This document shows, piece after piece, positions 28,417 to 36,754 of a stretch of DNA of 49,607 bases. Location of the stretch: contig WQRQ01000005.1 of the NCBI GenBank assembly GCA_009786685.1, positions 1 to 49,607 of the forward strand, in the 5' to 3' direction. The translations under genes and the position numbers were made by a program. A model generated the notes under the pieces. That model was not told the origin of the DNA. It was given only the letters and a program-made list of their open reading frames with translations, and ran no database searches. This DNA is from Defluviitaleaceae bacterium. GTDB lineage: Bacteria > Bacillota > Clostridia > Lachnospirales > WQUN01. Numbering within the stretch: position 1 is the stretch's first letter; each line of letters opens with the position of its first letter.

Positions 28417-28899
28417 TTATACTTTATGCTCGTTTAGGACTATATCGCGGATTGTTTCTCTGTAGTTTTCCAGCCGCTCAAATACCTCGCTGTCGAACGC
28501 GCCGATTATTCGGGCGGCTAGTAGGCCTGCGTTTGTTGCGCCGGGTATGCCTATTGCCATTGTTGCTACCGGTACGGCTGCGGGCATTTGTACTATGGAT
28601 AATAGGGAGTCTATTCCGCTTAGTGCTTTGGATTGTACGGGTACGCCTATTACGGGTAGGGATGTGTAGGCGGCTGTCATGCCGGGTAGGTGTGCCGCGC
28701 CGCCTGCGCCTGCTATTATTGCCTTTAGCCCGCGCTTTGCGGCGGTGCTTGCGTATTCTGCCATTAGCTCGGGGGTGCGGTGGGCGGATACTACCTTTTT
28801 CTCGTATGGGATTCCCATTTCGTCAAGTATCTTACATGCGTGCTGCATTGTTTCCCAGTCGGATTTACTGCCCATTATTACGCCTATTTGTGGGTTCAT
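28417..28899 (-). CDS. purE: N5-carboxyaminoimidazole ribonucleotide mutase
   Basis: A 160-residue enzyme of purine biosynthesis. I chose the ATG at 28899 ([15 protein letters not shown]), 11 bases after GGAGG, a somewhat long spacing. GSKSD, SAHRTPE and [11 protein letters not shown] motifs are intact. No purK or other pur gene follows. Confidence 0.95.
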   Translation of the reverse strand: MNPQIGVIMGSKSDWETMQHACKILDEMGIPYEKKVVSAHRTPELMAEYASTAAKRGLKAIIAGAGGAAHLPGMTAAYTSLPVIGVPVQSKALSGIDSLLSIVQMPAAVPVATMAIGIPGATNAGLLAARIIGAFDSEVFERLENYRETIRDIVLNEHKV

Positions 28900-28972
28900 A
28901 GTTACAAAAACCTCCACATCAAAATTTACATACCCTCGCATTATACATTTTTTTTGTTTTGATTACAATTTA

Positions 28973-29006
28973 AAACCCACCAAAACTATTTTTTTGGTGG
29001 GTTTTA
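28973..29006 (-). terminator. terminator hairpin for the 29172-31419 unit
   Basis: AAAACCCACCAAAA and TTTTGGTGGGTTTT form a perfect 14-bp stem. T-runs on both strands allow bidirectional use. The following stretch 29008-29171 holds two weaker hairpins (TGTCAAG/CTTGACA and CAAGG/CCTTG) and no gene. Confidence 0.8.
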
Positions 29007-29171
29007 TTATTGAAGGGTTATACTCAGATGCATATTGTCAAGGTGTTTGAAATCTTGACAAAAAAATAAGCCAAGGGTTAATGCCTTGACTTATGATTGC
29101 TTGATTCGCTACTACCAATCTCGATAATCACGAAACGGCGGGGTTTTTGTCAGCATACGACTATTTACATG

Positions 29172-29894
29172 TTAGGCTCCTTTTGGCTTTTTAACTGTAA
29201 AAAACATTGACAACAAATCCATGAAATCCGACAATTTTTCTACCGATGGTGCATAGAAATAAAATGTTGAATGATTGCATTTTTGCATTAGTTTTCCGTC
29301 AATCGTGTATACTTTACCCGGCGCGCAGGCAGTGTTGCAAGATTTGCAATCGCCGCCCGTGAAATCAAAAGCGCCTTTGATATGCGGCGGGCTGTTCTCA
29401 ATGAATTTCATGTGCTTGTCCACTTTGTTCAAGAATAATCGCAGGCTGACCTCGCCGCTTTCTTGTATATAGATACGGGCAGCACATGGTCGGCTTTTTG
29501 TTCCGGTTTTTCCATAAACAATCATATAGAATCCCCAAGTAAGCCCCGAGGTGATTATATTTTCACAATCATACCCCAATTCATTTATTGCCTTGTCGAA
29601 GGACTGGATAAACGCTTTGTCTGATGGGGATATTACGTTGAACCGTTGTTCACATAACAGTTCTTCCATGTTTTCGGCTTTGTAGACATTTTCATGCTCG
29701 TCAACTACTTCTTTCAGCGTTTTACCTGTATGCGAAAAAAGCCATTTTTGAGAAGCAGAATAATCCAGACCACCTAAAAAATCTTTGCCTATCGCTTCGT
29801 GAAGAAAATTCCAATACTCGCCAACAGGCGGAGCATTTGAATTACCTACGACGGTTTTTATTATTGTATCTTCTGAAAGCAACTTTTTAGCCAT
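29172..29894 (-). CDS. protein of unknown function coupled to a MerR regulator
   Basis: About 240 residues. ATG at 29894, 6 bases after GGGTG, overlaps the end of the MerR gene by 8 bases; a GTG at 29903 is also possible. The C-terminal half contains a possible metal site, GGDCKSCNTACAPGK, then MQKCNH, preceded by a beta-rich region. I do not recognise the family with confidence. The translational coupling implies it works with, or is controlled by, the regulator. Confidence 0.7.
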   Translation of the reverse strand: MAKKLLSEDTIIKTVVGNSNAPPVGEYWNFLHEAIGKDFLGGLDYSASQKWLFSHTGKTLKEVVDEHENVYKAENMEELLCEQRFNVISPSDKAFIQSFDKAINELGYDCENIITSGLTWGFYMIVYGKTGTKSRPCAARIYIQESGEVSLRLFLNKVDKHMKFIENSPPHIKGAFDFTGGDCKSCNTACAPGKVYTIDGKLMQKCNHSTFYFYAPSVEKLSDFMDLLSMFFTVKKPKGA

Positions 29895-31419
29895 GTGTTT
29901 CACCCGCTTTCACAACCGGCATCCAAAATTTTATGGCAGTTCCTTTATTTTCGTCTGTCATGAGAATTTCCCTGTCATAGCAAACGTCAAAATGTCCGCT
30001 ACCGCTAAATTTCCATCCCAGCTTTTGAACAGCACTGTGTTGGTCTGATGAAGAAGATTTTCGCCGTTCGCGCGGAAATTCAAACTCAATCCAGTGCTTG
30101 GCCGGTAGTTTTTGCGTAAAAATTTCACCCAGTGCGCCTATATCAATAATATCCTTTATATCGGCGCATACGGTTTGTCTAAAACTCCAAACTCCCGTTT
30201 TGTTTTTAACATGGATACACTCGCTGTCATACGATTGATATATCAAAAGCGGTGCATCGGGTTTTAGCATGGTCTTTAGTCGTTGCAATCGCCCGTCTGC
30301 GACAAGCTCAGCATAAAAATCTTCATGAGGCGTATCGCCGTGTTGTATTTTAGTATATCCTACAACGGTGAAGCTGCTTTTTTTGATGACGCTTGCCTTA
30401 AAGCCGCATAGCTCTGCGCTGTTTTCGATATAGCCCGGTTGTATTGGCTTGCGCTTTTTAGTTCGCAATTTGATGGGCAGCAGCAAGTCGATATACATTT
30501 CCGCTTTGGTGATTATCGCCGCCGCTGTGGAGTGTTCCTCCAGTCGCCCATCCCAAACGCCCTTGTAATCCGGTTCATATTTGTCATTACTTGAAATCCA
30601 TTCCTCCAACAAGCCCCAACCTTCGTCCCACGGGTCAACAGGCAGCACACACGCCGCATACATACCACCGGGGAAATGCTTTTTTGTAAATGGTGGTGCA
30701 ACTTCCATTTCATCGGGAATAGTAATCCACCGCTCGTACCCATGCACACCGTCCACACTATGATTAAAGCCGTAATGCCTAAAATCGGGTTTGGTTTGTG
30801 CCAGTTCTTTCTCAAAATTGTCCAAAATCGGGTCGTGTTGGTCTTCGGGTGGTCGTCCTTGTTCATCATCTCCCACAGCATGGTGTGATAATACTGTGGC
30901 TGGCGGCAGATAGACAATTCGCACATCTTTGTCTTTCAAACTGCCCAGCACTTCATTTGCTTTGTTCAAGTCGTTCATGGTCATATGCTCCTTAACATTT
31001 TTTTGAGTTAAGGAAAGGGATTGCGCCAATTCAATCACGGTTTCATCTGTCAGCAAGTTAAAATTCAAGCGTACCGTAGCGAGTTCCTCAATTTTTGCAA
31101 CGAAAATTTCAAGTGCTGATTTAATAGTTTCCAGCGCAGTTATTTCGTTGTTTATGGTTTTAATATTTTCATTGAAAATCTCGGTTGCTGTTGCCGCATC
31201 GGGGTTGTTGAGAATAATCTTAATCTGCTTAATAGGAACTTGCAATTTCCGTAAGATTATAATTTGTTGCAAACGATTTATGCTTTCATTATCGTAAACA
31301 CGATAAGCATAATCATTTTTTCGCAAACTTTGTACAAGCCCGATTTGTTCATAGTATCGCAACATTCGCGTGGAAATTCCGAATATTTTTGATACGTGAC
31401 CAGCCGTTTGTAATTCCAT
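29887..31419 (-). CDS. MerR family regulator with two GyrI-like effector domains
   Basis: A 510-residue protein, much longer than usual. Residues 1-75 are the MerR winged helix (AGHVSKIFGISTRMLRYYEQ, then YAYRVYDNES). A coiled coil follows (about 80-125). Residues about 155-330 and 350-505 each look like a GyrI/AraC-effector-binding-like domain (for example RHYGFNH... with WDEGWGLLEEW, and VVGYTKIQHGD... with WIEFEFPRE). Such domains bind small, often lipophilic molecules. It probably regulates its own operon in response to a drug or metabolite. Ribosome binding site AAAGGA. Confidence 0.82.
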   Translation of the reverse strand: MELQTAGHVSKIFGISTRMLRYYEQIGLVQSLRKNDYAYRVYDNESINRLQQIIILRKLQVPIKQIKIILNNPDAATATEIFNENIKTINNEITALETIKSALEIFVAKIEELATVRLNFNLLTDETVIELAQSLSLTQKNVKEHMTMNDLNKANEVLGSLKDKDVRIVYLPPATVLSHHAVGDDEQGRPPEDQHDPILDNFEKELAQTKPDFRHYGFNHSVDGVHGYERWITIPDEMEVAPPFTKKHFPGGMYAACVLPVDPWDEGWGLLEEWISSNDKYEPDYKGVWDGRLEEHSTAAAIITKAEMYIDLLLPIKLRTKKRKPIQPGYIENSAELCGFKASVIKKSSFTVVGYTKIQHGDTPHEDFYAELVADGRLQRLKTMLKPDAPLLIYQSYDSECIHVKNKTGVWSFRQTVCADIKDIIDIGALGEIFTQKLPAKHWIEFEFPRERRKSSSSDQHSAVQKLGWKFSGSGHFDVCYDREILMTDENKGTAIKFWMPVVKAGETHG

Positions 31420-31749
31420 GATTTAGGCGTTCCTTTCCTGTTCTCAATGTAGAGCATAAAGTACAACATCGTGTTCGTGTCAAGCATTTACAAAATTTAT
31501 TAAACAGAAAATGCCGCATTCGATTCTAACTGCCGAATAAGGAAACATAAATCTGATGCACCATTAATAGCAAGACCAAACAATGCACAAAAAAGATTTC
31601 AACACAGAGAATTATACCATACCACATGTTAAAAATTCCACGGTAACATCGCCGTTCGCATAAAAGAGTAAAGCGAACAGCGACGGGCAGCAAGATTGTT
31701 TTTCCTGTTGCCCGCCGCCGTTTGTGGCAATGCCACAGCTAACTTCTAT
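31420..31749. other. intergenic region between the MerR gene and relaxase remnant
   Basis: No convincing gene in these 330 bases. It contains a hairpin CGGGCAGCAA...TTGCCCG (about 31685-31714) and the palindrome GTGGCAATGCCAC (about 31723-31735) close to the relaxase stop, probably a transcript end. The left third is AT-rich leader of the MerR gene. Confidence 0.5.
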
Positions 31750-32958
31750 TTACCTATCCTCATCATGCGTTCGTTTCGGCTGTGACCTCTGCGGCTCGTC
31801 TTTCATAATCTGCTCCATACTGTGGCGTATGGTTTCCGCACTTTTGATTTCGTCTTTCAGCGTGTAGAAGTGTTCGCAAAGCCCATACCGCTTTCTAAAA
31901 AGTTGCTGTTGCTCCGTCTGCCATTTCGTGATGGGTAACTCCGTTCTGCCGTTCATCACAGCGGCGAAATAATCACGGGCGGCTTCGTATTGCGTGATTG
32001 CATCAGCGTGTTTTTCACGGTAGGCTTCGTGCTTTTTGGTGGCGGTTTCATAGTCGGCGATGGCTTTCTTTTTTGTGAATGGGTTTAGGCTGTTCATGGC
32101 GGCGGTGTCCTTTTTCGGTTTTAGTGCCTTATATTTTTCATAGATTGCTTTGTGCGTTTTACGATTTTCATTGTGTGCCAAGTGGGTAGCCAAAGTTCCC
32201 AACCGCCGCTCAGTGGATTTGATGTCGGCAGAAACGGTTTGAAGCTGGTCGTGCATTTCCACAACCTTGTTCGTGTAATCCTCTACGCTGAATATATCGT
32301 TCTCTTGCAGGAAGATTAACACCTTCGCCTGTGTCTGCAAGCTGCGGATTCTTTGCCAATGGCTCTCAAAGTTTTTGGCATTGCCTTTGCCTACCGCTAT
32401 ATCTACCATAGTCGGGAAGTTATCAATGGGGCGGGTGTAAATCCAATCTTTCAACTTGCGGATACGGGCTTTCGATTGGCGAATTTCCGCATTGATGTCT
32501 GCGATTTCACGGTTGCGGTTTCCCTTGTCGGTGCGTATGCCACGTTGCTCCATTTGGTGTGCCGCCACGCCCATATGAATGGTCGGAACTTTATCAACGC
32601 CCTGCCGTTCGTAACTGCGGTGGTCTATGCGCTCGGGCATACCCAAACGCTTCAAAGTGGCGTTAGCAGTGTCTGCCCATGCCTTGCGCCATTCTTCGGC
32701 TTTGGTTCGTTCGTTCCAAGCAACGGTGGGAATTTTTCTGCCGTCAACGGTTTTCGATTTTTGCCCCCATGTTCCGTCCTTTTCAATCGGGCGCATGGTG
32801 AGCATTACATGAAAATGTGGGTTGCCCTTGCCCGTGTCATGCACACACAAGTCGGCGCACATACCATTATCAACAAAATTCTTTTGCACATATTCACGGG
32901 CAAGAGCGATGTTCTGCTCCCGTGATAATTCTTTCGGCAATCCCGCCTTTAATGCCAA
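31750..32958 (-). pseudogene. MobA/MobL relaxase, 5'-truncated
   Basis: About 400 residues from the first possible start (TTG 32958). From LPKELSREQNIALAREYVQ onward it matches the middle and C-terminal parts of MobA/MobL relaxases, including the metal-binding GNPHFHVMLTMRP and the long coiled-coil tail. The first roughly 100 residues of the family, which hold the catalytic Tyr, are absent, and an in-frame TGA lies just upstream of the break (about 32945-32975). It therefore cannot nick DNA. It marks a decayed mobilizable element. Confidence 0.85.
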
Positions 32959-33151
32959 GGCTTGCCCACATCATTAACGCCCATGTGTCGAGTAGTTTAA
33001 TTTGAAACTGCTTGCTGTGATAGATTTCTAGCCATTCATCTTCCGTTGCCACGATATATGGGTCGCGGGGGAAGTCGGCAAACCCCCGCTGTTCCGCTAT
33101 CATATCGGGTATCAGATAGACGAGGGGCAGAAAGTGCATACCCTCAAACAT
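32894..33151 (-). pseudogene. short frame joined to the relaxase break
   Basis: 85 codons. Residues 1-63 (MFEGMHFLPLVYLIPDM..., ending LLDTWALMMW) look like a real protein segment of unknown family; the last 22 residues merely read through the relaxase in the wrong frame. The join lies where the relaxase similarity begins, so this is probably the C-terminal portion of another element gene fused by a deletion. Confidence 0.5.
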
Positions 33152-33580
33152 TCGGCGGCGGTGGTCGTAAACGTACTGCTACAAAAGAAAATCCCTCCTG
33201 TTCAGACATCGTTAGAATATGTAGGGGTATGAGTAGAGTATAAACGATACTCATACCCCCTACAATCGTAAACGTCATAACCAAAAGGGAAATGTTCCTA
33301 TTTTGAAAAAATATTTTTACGAGTGCCGCCACGACATTCTGTTATAATGAAATGGTGGTACTCTCGTCACACGCTAACCCTTGCCCCCTTTCCCCGCAAA
33401 ACTGCGTCAAGCCGCTACAGATGAGCCTTTTGCCGTATATTGTATTTGGGTACGGTTTAAGTACCCTTTCCAATATACTTCTTCCTACAAAGTTTTCATT
33501 TTGTATTTTAGGGAAAAATGTATTTCTTGAAAATGCCGAAGCTGTCGTTTATAATTTCAACGCAGAGGGGAGTATAATAA
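33152..33580. other. non-coding stretch of the decayed element
   Basis: No gene is supported over 429 bases. On the minus strand a 21-codon frame (MSEQEGFSF...PPPPNV, 33209-33144) overlaps the next one by ATGTTTGA. A hairpin GGGTAC/GTACCC lies at about 33448-33465. The CCCTTGCCCCC-TTTCCCCGC region near 33369-33395 sits where the transfer origin of such elements would be expected; that is inference only. Confidence 0.4.
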
Positions 33581-34086
33581 ATGCCATCAACAAAAGTAAC
33601 CGTTCACAAAAACAAAGGAACAAAATTGGAATATACGTTTAAGTCCGATGTGCTTTTCAAAATGCTGTTCGTGAAATATCCGCATTTGTTAAAGCGACTG
33701 GTCGCGGTGCTTCTTGCAATCCCGCACGAAAGCATAAGTAAATTTGAACTTACCAATTCCTCAATTCCGCCCGAAGAAATCGGCAAAAAGTTTTGCGGCT
33801 TGCACTTTTCAACGCCGAAACCGAAGAGGAGCTAGAAGAATTATCCAAGAGCGGAGGTGCAGTGATGGGCGAAGCGATACAGGCATATCGTGGCGTTACT
33901 GCCACAGAAGAATTTAGAAGTTTGGAATTACTAAGGACAAAAACCCGCCACGACGAAGCGCAGGCGTTAAGCAACGCACGGCGACAAGAACGGGAAAAAT
34001 GGCAAGGCGTAGCGGACGAACGCGATGCCGCACTCGCAGAAGTCGAAAAACTTCGCACACAACTTGCCAAGTTACAGTCTAAATAA
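33581..34086 (+). pseudogene. Rpn-type PD-(D/E)XK nuclease, internally deleted
   Basis: The 5' part (33581 to about 33793, start after AGAGGGGAGT) encodes the typical N-terminus (FKSDVLFKMLFVK, then ELTNSSIPPEEIGKKF). The 3' part (about 33793-34086) in another frame encodes the usual C-terminus (LFNAETEEELEEL, EAIQAYRGVTATEEF, then a helical tail). The central catalytic core is missing and the two pieces are out of frame, so the protein is not functional. Rpn proteins promote recombination and were once annotated as transposases. Confidence 0.85.
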
Positions 34087-34104
34087 ATGTTTGCTAAGCA
34101 AAAG

Positions 34105-34132
34105 CACCCGATTTTCCCAATTAAATCGGGTG
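34105..34132. terminator. terminator between Rpn remnant and antitoxin-like gene
   Basis: CACCCGATTT pairs with AAATCGGGTG around an 8-base loop. A CTTTT run follows on the minus strand and TTATT on the plus strand. Confidence 0.65.
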
Positions 34133-34135
34133 TTA

Positions 34136-34300
34136 TTACATATTCGCAGGTGAATTTTTAACAAGTTTATCAAGAATGGTGATTATTGCGTGGCTGCCTT
34201 TCGGAATCGTAACCGGCTCAAAAGGTATAAATGCGCCTTCATCATAATATGTTTTGACTGCTCCACAAAATATCCCTGTTTTCAATATTGCTCGATACAT
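34136..34300 (-). CDS. small antitoxin-like protein (AF2212/DUF104 type)
   Basis: 54 residues. From residue 14, AVKTYYDEGAFIPFEPVTIPKG, then AIITILD, it matches the short beta-rich antitoxin-like domain that often partners PIN-type toxins. The ATG shares its A with the stop of the ParB-like gene (TAATG), with GAGG 6 bases upstream, so it is translationally coupled. No toxin gene follows; a terminator lies just downstream. The first 13 residues are not part of the usual domain. Confidence 0.72.
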   Translation of the reverse strand: MYRAILKTGIFCGAVKTYYDEGAFIPFEPVTIPKGSHAIITILDKLVKNSPANM

Positions 34301-35013
34301 TACAGCCTCTGAATCTCCCGCAATTTTTCCCGCAACTCCGCTAACCCCTCATAAATTACACGGTTTACCTCCTCGTCCTCGGTGGGGATATTTGCGAGGA
34401 TATACTTATACATACCATCGGCCAGTTTTAGCTCTTTAAGTATCTGCTTACCTAAGAGCCTATGTGCCGAGCCGATTTTCATTTCTCCGGATTTTACTTT
34501 TTCCAGCAGTTCGGGGCTTCCTTCGTTTTTGATTTGCATGTAATAGTGTAGATTTCCTTCGCTTACATCCGCTTCTGTGGCTAGCTCTTTGCGCACGTTA
34601 ATTGGGTTTTTTTGGCAGATAGATGTTTCTGACAAAACCTCACCGGCCCTGTGTCTATCACGCCCGGAGCGGATTTTGTTACGCTTTGCCTTCTCCCTAA
34701 ACAGCTCTGCCTTTTGCAATGCCAGCTCTATCCTGGCAGCGTCGTTGAGGTTGCGTCTGCCCAGTTGATTTTCTATTATCCATACCATGGCGTCCTCGCG
34801 TGTCGCAAACTCCATTTCCCTTATCCCAAAGGTTATGCCGTGTTTTGTGCATATTTCATAGCGGTTATGCCCGTCGATTATGATACCTTCCCACAGGATT
34901 ATCGCGTCACGACATTTCTTGGATTCCAGGATATTATGTTCGAGCTGACTGCGCTCCTCCGGGGATAGAGGCGGGATTACCTCTTTAAATTGCGGGTCAA
35001 TGATTGGCAACAT
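34300..35013 (-). CDS. ParB-like nuclease domain protein
   Basis: 237 residues. ATG after AAAGGAG. The ParB/Srx-fold N-terminus has PLSPEERSQLEHNIL, the motif EGIIIDGHNRYEIC and GIREMEFATREDAM; a helical region with a possible helix-turn-helix (ATEADVSEGNLHYYMQI) follows. It lacks the long C-terminal dimerisation domain of chromosomal Spo0J and resembles versions found on phages and integrated elements. It is coupled to the antitoxin-like gene and has a strong divergent promoter region. Confidence 0.85.
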   Translation of the reverse strand: MLPIIDPQFKEVIPPLSPEERSQLEHNILESKKCRDAIILWEGIIIDGHNRYEICTKHGITFGIREMEFATREDAMVWIIENQLGRRNLNDAARIELALQKAELFREKAKRNKIRSGRDRHRAGEVLSETSICQKNPINVRKELATEADVSEGNLHYYMQIKNEGSPELLEKVKSGEMKIGSAHRLLGKQILKELKLADGMYKYILANIPTEDEEVNRVIYEGLAELREKLREIQRL

Positions 35014-35037
35014 ATTAACAACTCCTTTCGTGTATAA

Positions 35038-35066
35038 ATAATATCATACGTACATACATTCGTCAA
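35038..35066 (-). promoter_or_regulatory. promoter of the ParB-like operon
   Basis: On the minus strand TTGACG (35061-35066) and TATTAT (35038-35043) with a 17-base spacer that contains GTATGTACGTATGA, a near-palindrome that may be an operator. Confidence 0.7.
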
Positions 35067-35084
35067 CATTGTCTTGTAATCAAT

Positions 35085-35112
35085 TTGACATATTCTAACG
35101 CTCTGGTATAAT
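35085..35112 (+). promoter_or_regulatory. promoter of the isochorismatase-family gene
   Basis: TTGACA (35085-35090) and TATAAT (35107-35112) separated by 16 bases, 29 bases upstream of the start codon. Consensus hexamers. Confidence 0.8.
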
Positions 35113-35140
35113 TCATATGAAATTTTATCGGGAGGAACGC

Positions 35141-35653
35141 ATGAAAGTTCTCATCGTAGTGGACATGCAGCATGATTTTATCGACGGTGCGATTGGCACT
35201 GCGGAGGCGGTGGGTATTGTGCCTAACGTGGTGCGGCGTTTGCAAAACTCCCGCGACGAGCTTGTTATTTTTACGCAGGATACCCACGGGAGCGATTATC
35301 TTTCCACGCCCGAGGGCAAAAAGCTGACTGTCCCGCATTGCATTAAGGGTACAAAGGGCTGGGAAATCCATCCCGACGTCCTAAATGCCTGCAAGTCGGA
35401 AAAAATAATCTTCCAAAAGCCCGTATTCGGCAGTGTGGAGATGGTGGAGTTTTTAAAAGAAAAAAACCCGTCCGAGATAGAAATCCTTGGGCTTTGCACG
35501 GATATATGCGTAGTTTCCAATGCGATAATGCTAAAAAATGTTTTGCCGACGGCAAAAATCAATGTCAACCAAAGCTGCTGCGCGGGCGTCACGCCCCGGA
35601 GCCACCGCGAGGCATTAAACACAATGAAAATGTGTCAAATAGACATAATTTAA
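35141..35653 (+). CDS. isochorismatase-family hydrolase, nicotinamidase-like
   Basis: 170 residues. I chose the ATG at 35141, 5 bases after GGGAGG. Catalytic Asp8 (VVDMQHDF), the metal ligands in TQDTHGSDYL, the catalytic Lys region HCIKGTKGW and the nucleophile Cys in LCTDICV are all in place, the arrangement of nicotinamidases (PncA), which deaminate nicotinamide to nicotinate. Related cysteine hydrolases share these residues, so the substrate is probable but not certain. Confidence 0.82.
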   Translation: MKVLIVVDMQHDFIDGAIGTAEAVGIVPNVVRRLQNSRDELVIFTQDTHGSDYLSTPEGKKLTVPHCIKGTKGWEIHPDVLNACKSEKIIFQKPVFGSVEMVEFLKEKNPSEIEILGLCTDICVVSNAIMLKNVLPTAKINVNQSCCAGVTPRSHREALNTMKMCQIDII

Positions 35654-35675
35654 CATCAAACAGGGAGGCAACAAA

Positions 35676-36749
35676 ATGAAAAAAGCACTACTTTTAGCAA
35701 CTATTTTAACTCTTGCACTTGCGGTATTTACCGCGTGCGGTAACGACGACGGCGGTGGCGCGAGCGTAGCAAACGGCAACGGCGGCGCAAACGGTGGATT
35801 TTCCGCAGGTATGGTTACGGACGCAAGCGGCGTAAACGACCAAAGCTTTAACCAGTCCTCATGGGACGGGCTGCTTCGTCTGCGGGCAGACATCGGCGCA
35901 GAAATCGGGTACTTGGAATCTGCAACACCGGGGCATATGGCTCCCAACATGGACAGATTCTACGACCAGGGCAAAGACATCATATGGGTAATTGGCTTTC
36001 TTGGCGCAGACCCCGTAGTAGAGCAAGCCACAATCAACCCCACCCAAACCTACGGTATAGTTGACTTCTACTTTGGCGACGGAATCCTCCCCAACGTAGT
36101 AGCCGTAGACTTCCGCGATAACGAAGCCACATTTATGGCAGGCTACCTTGCGGCTCGTCAGTCAAATACAGGCATTGTCGGTTTTATCGGCGGCATGGAG
36201 ATTCCTGTTATTCACCGCTTCGAGGCGGGCTGGCGTGCAGGCGTTGCTTATGCAAACCATGTTCATGGGCTGGATGTTGTTACCGAGGTGCAGTATATCG
36301 GCGACTTTGAGAGCGTAACCATTGCGCGTGGTATTGCTTCTTCCATGCGTGTTGCGGGCGCAGACGTGCTTTACGGCGCGGCAGGCGGCGCAGGCCAAGG
36401 TGTAATCGACGCCGCCATCGAGTACGGCATTTACGTAATCGGAGTAGACCTCGACCAAAGCCATCTTGCACCTAATAATATGATAACCTCCACCCTAAAA
36501 CACGTTGGCGAAGCCATTTACGACGTATCTCTCCGCCTATCTCGCGGCGAGGCCGTAGGCGGCCAAAACCTCGTATACGGTATCGCACAAAACGCGGTAG
36601 GTATCACCGAGTTTACAGGCTCAACGGCAAATCTCGTAGACCGCGGCGTACACAGCGACACAAAAGCCCTCGGCGCACGTATCGCAAGCGGCGAGCTAAG
36701 CGTACCCGCAAACTCAACAGAACTCGCGGCATTTATCGCCGGTCTATAG
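35676..36749 (+). CDS. BMP-family nucleoside-binding lipoprotein
   Basis: 357 residues. Lipoprotein signal peptide: KK, then a hydrophobic stretch, lipobox VFTAC with the Cys at about residue 21, followed by a Gly/Asn-rich linker. The mature part follows the BMP/PnrA pattern (GMVTDASGVNDQSFNQSSWDGL, then GFIGGMEIPVIHRFEAGWRAGV, and GVDLDQS). It captures nucleosides outside the membrane for the ABC importer encoded by the next three genes. Confidence 0.94.
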   Translation: MKKALLLATILTLALAVFTACGNDDGGGASVANGNGGANGGFSAGMVTDASGVNDQSFNQSSWDGLLRLRADIGAEIGYLESATPGHMAPNMDRFYDQGKDIIWVIGFLGADPVVEQATINPTQTYGIVDFYFGDGILPNVVAVDFRDNEATFMAGYLAARQSNTGIVGFIGGMEIPVIHRFEAGWRAGVAYANHVHGLDVVTEVQYIGDFESVTIARGIASSMRVAGADVLYGAAGGAGQGVIDAAIEYGIYVIGVDLDQSHLAPNNMITSTLKHVGEAIYDVSLRLSRGEAVGGQNLVYGIAQNAVGITEFTGSTANLVDRGVHSDTKALGARIASGELSVPANSTELAAFIAGL

Positions 36750-36754
36750 GATTT

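Noticed and set aside
29008-29171. Paired CAAGG/CCTTG hairpins as a small RNA gene
   Set aside because: The stems are short and no promoter or T-run supports a transcript.
32894-33151. Possible relationship with the N-terminus of the Cys-rich protein at 20970-21365 (shared EDE..EI...KQF pattern)
   Set aside because: Only about ten scattered positions agree, which is too little without a profile search.
33352-33642. 96-codon frame before the Rpn remnant
   Set aside because: No credible start, overlaps the Rpn start, and the sequence looks like transfer-region DNA of the decayed element.
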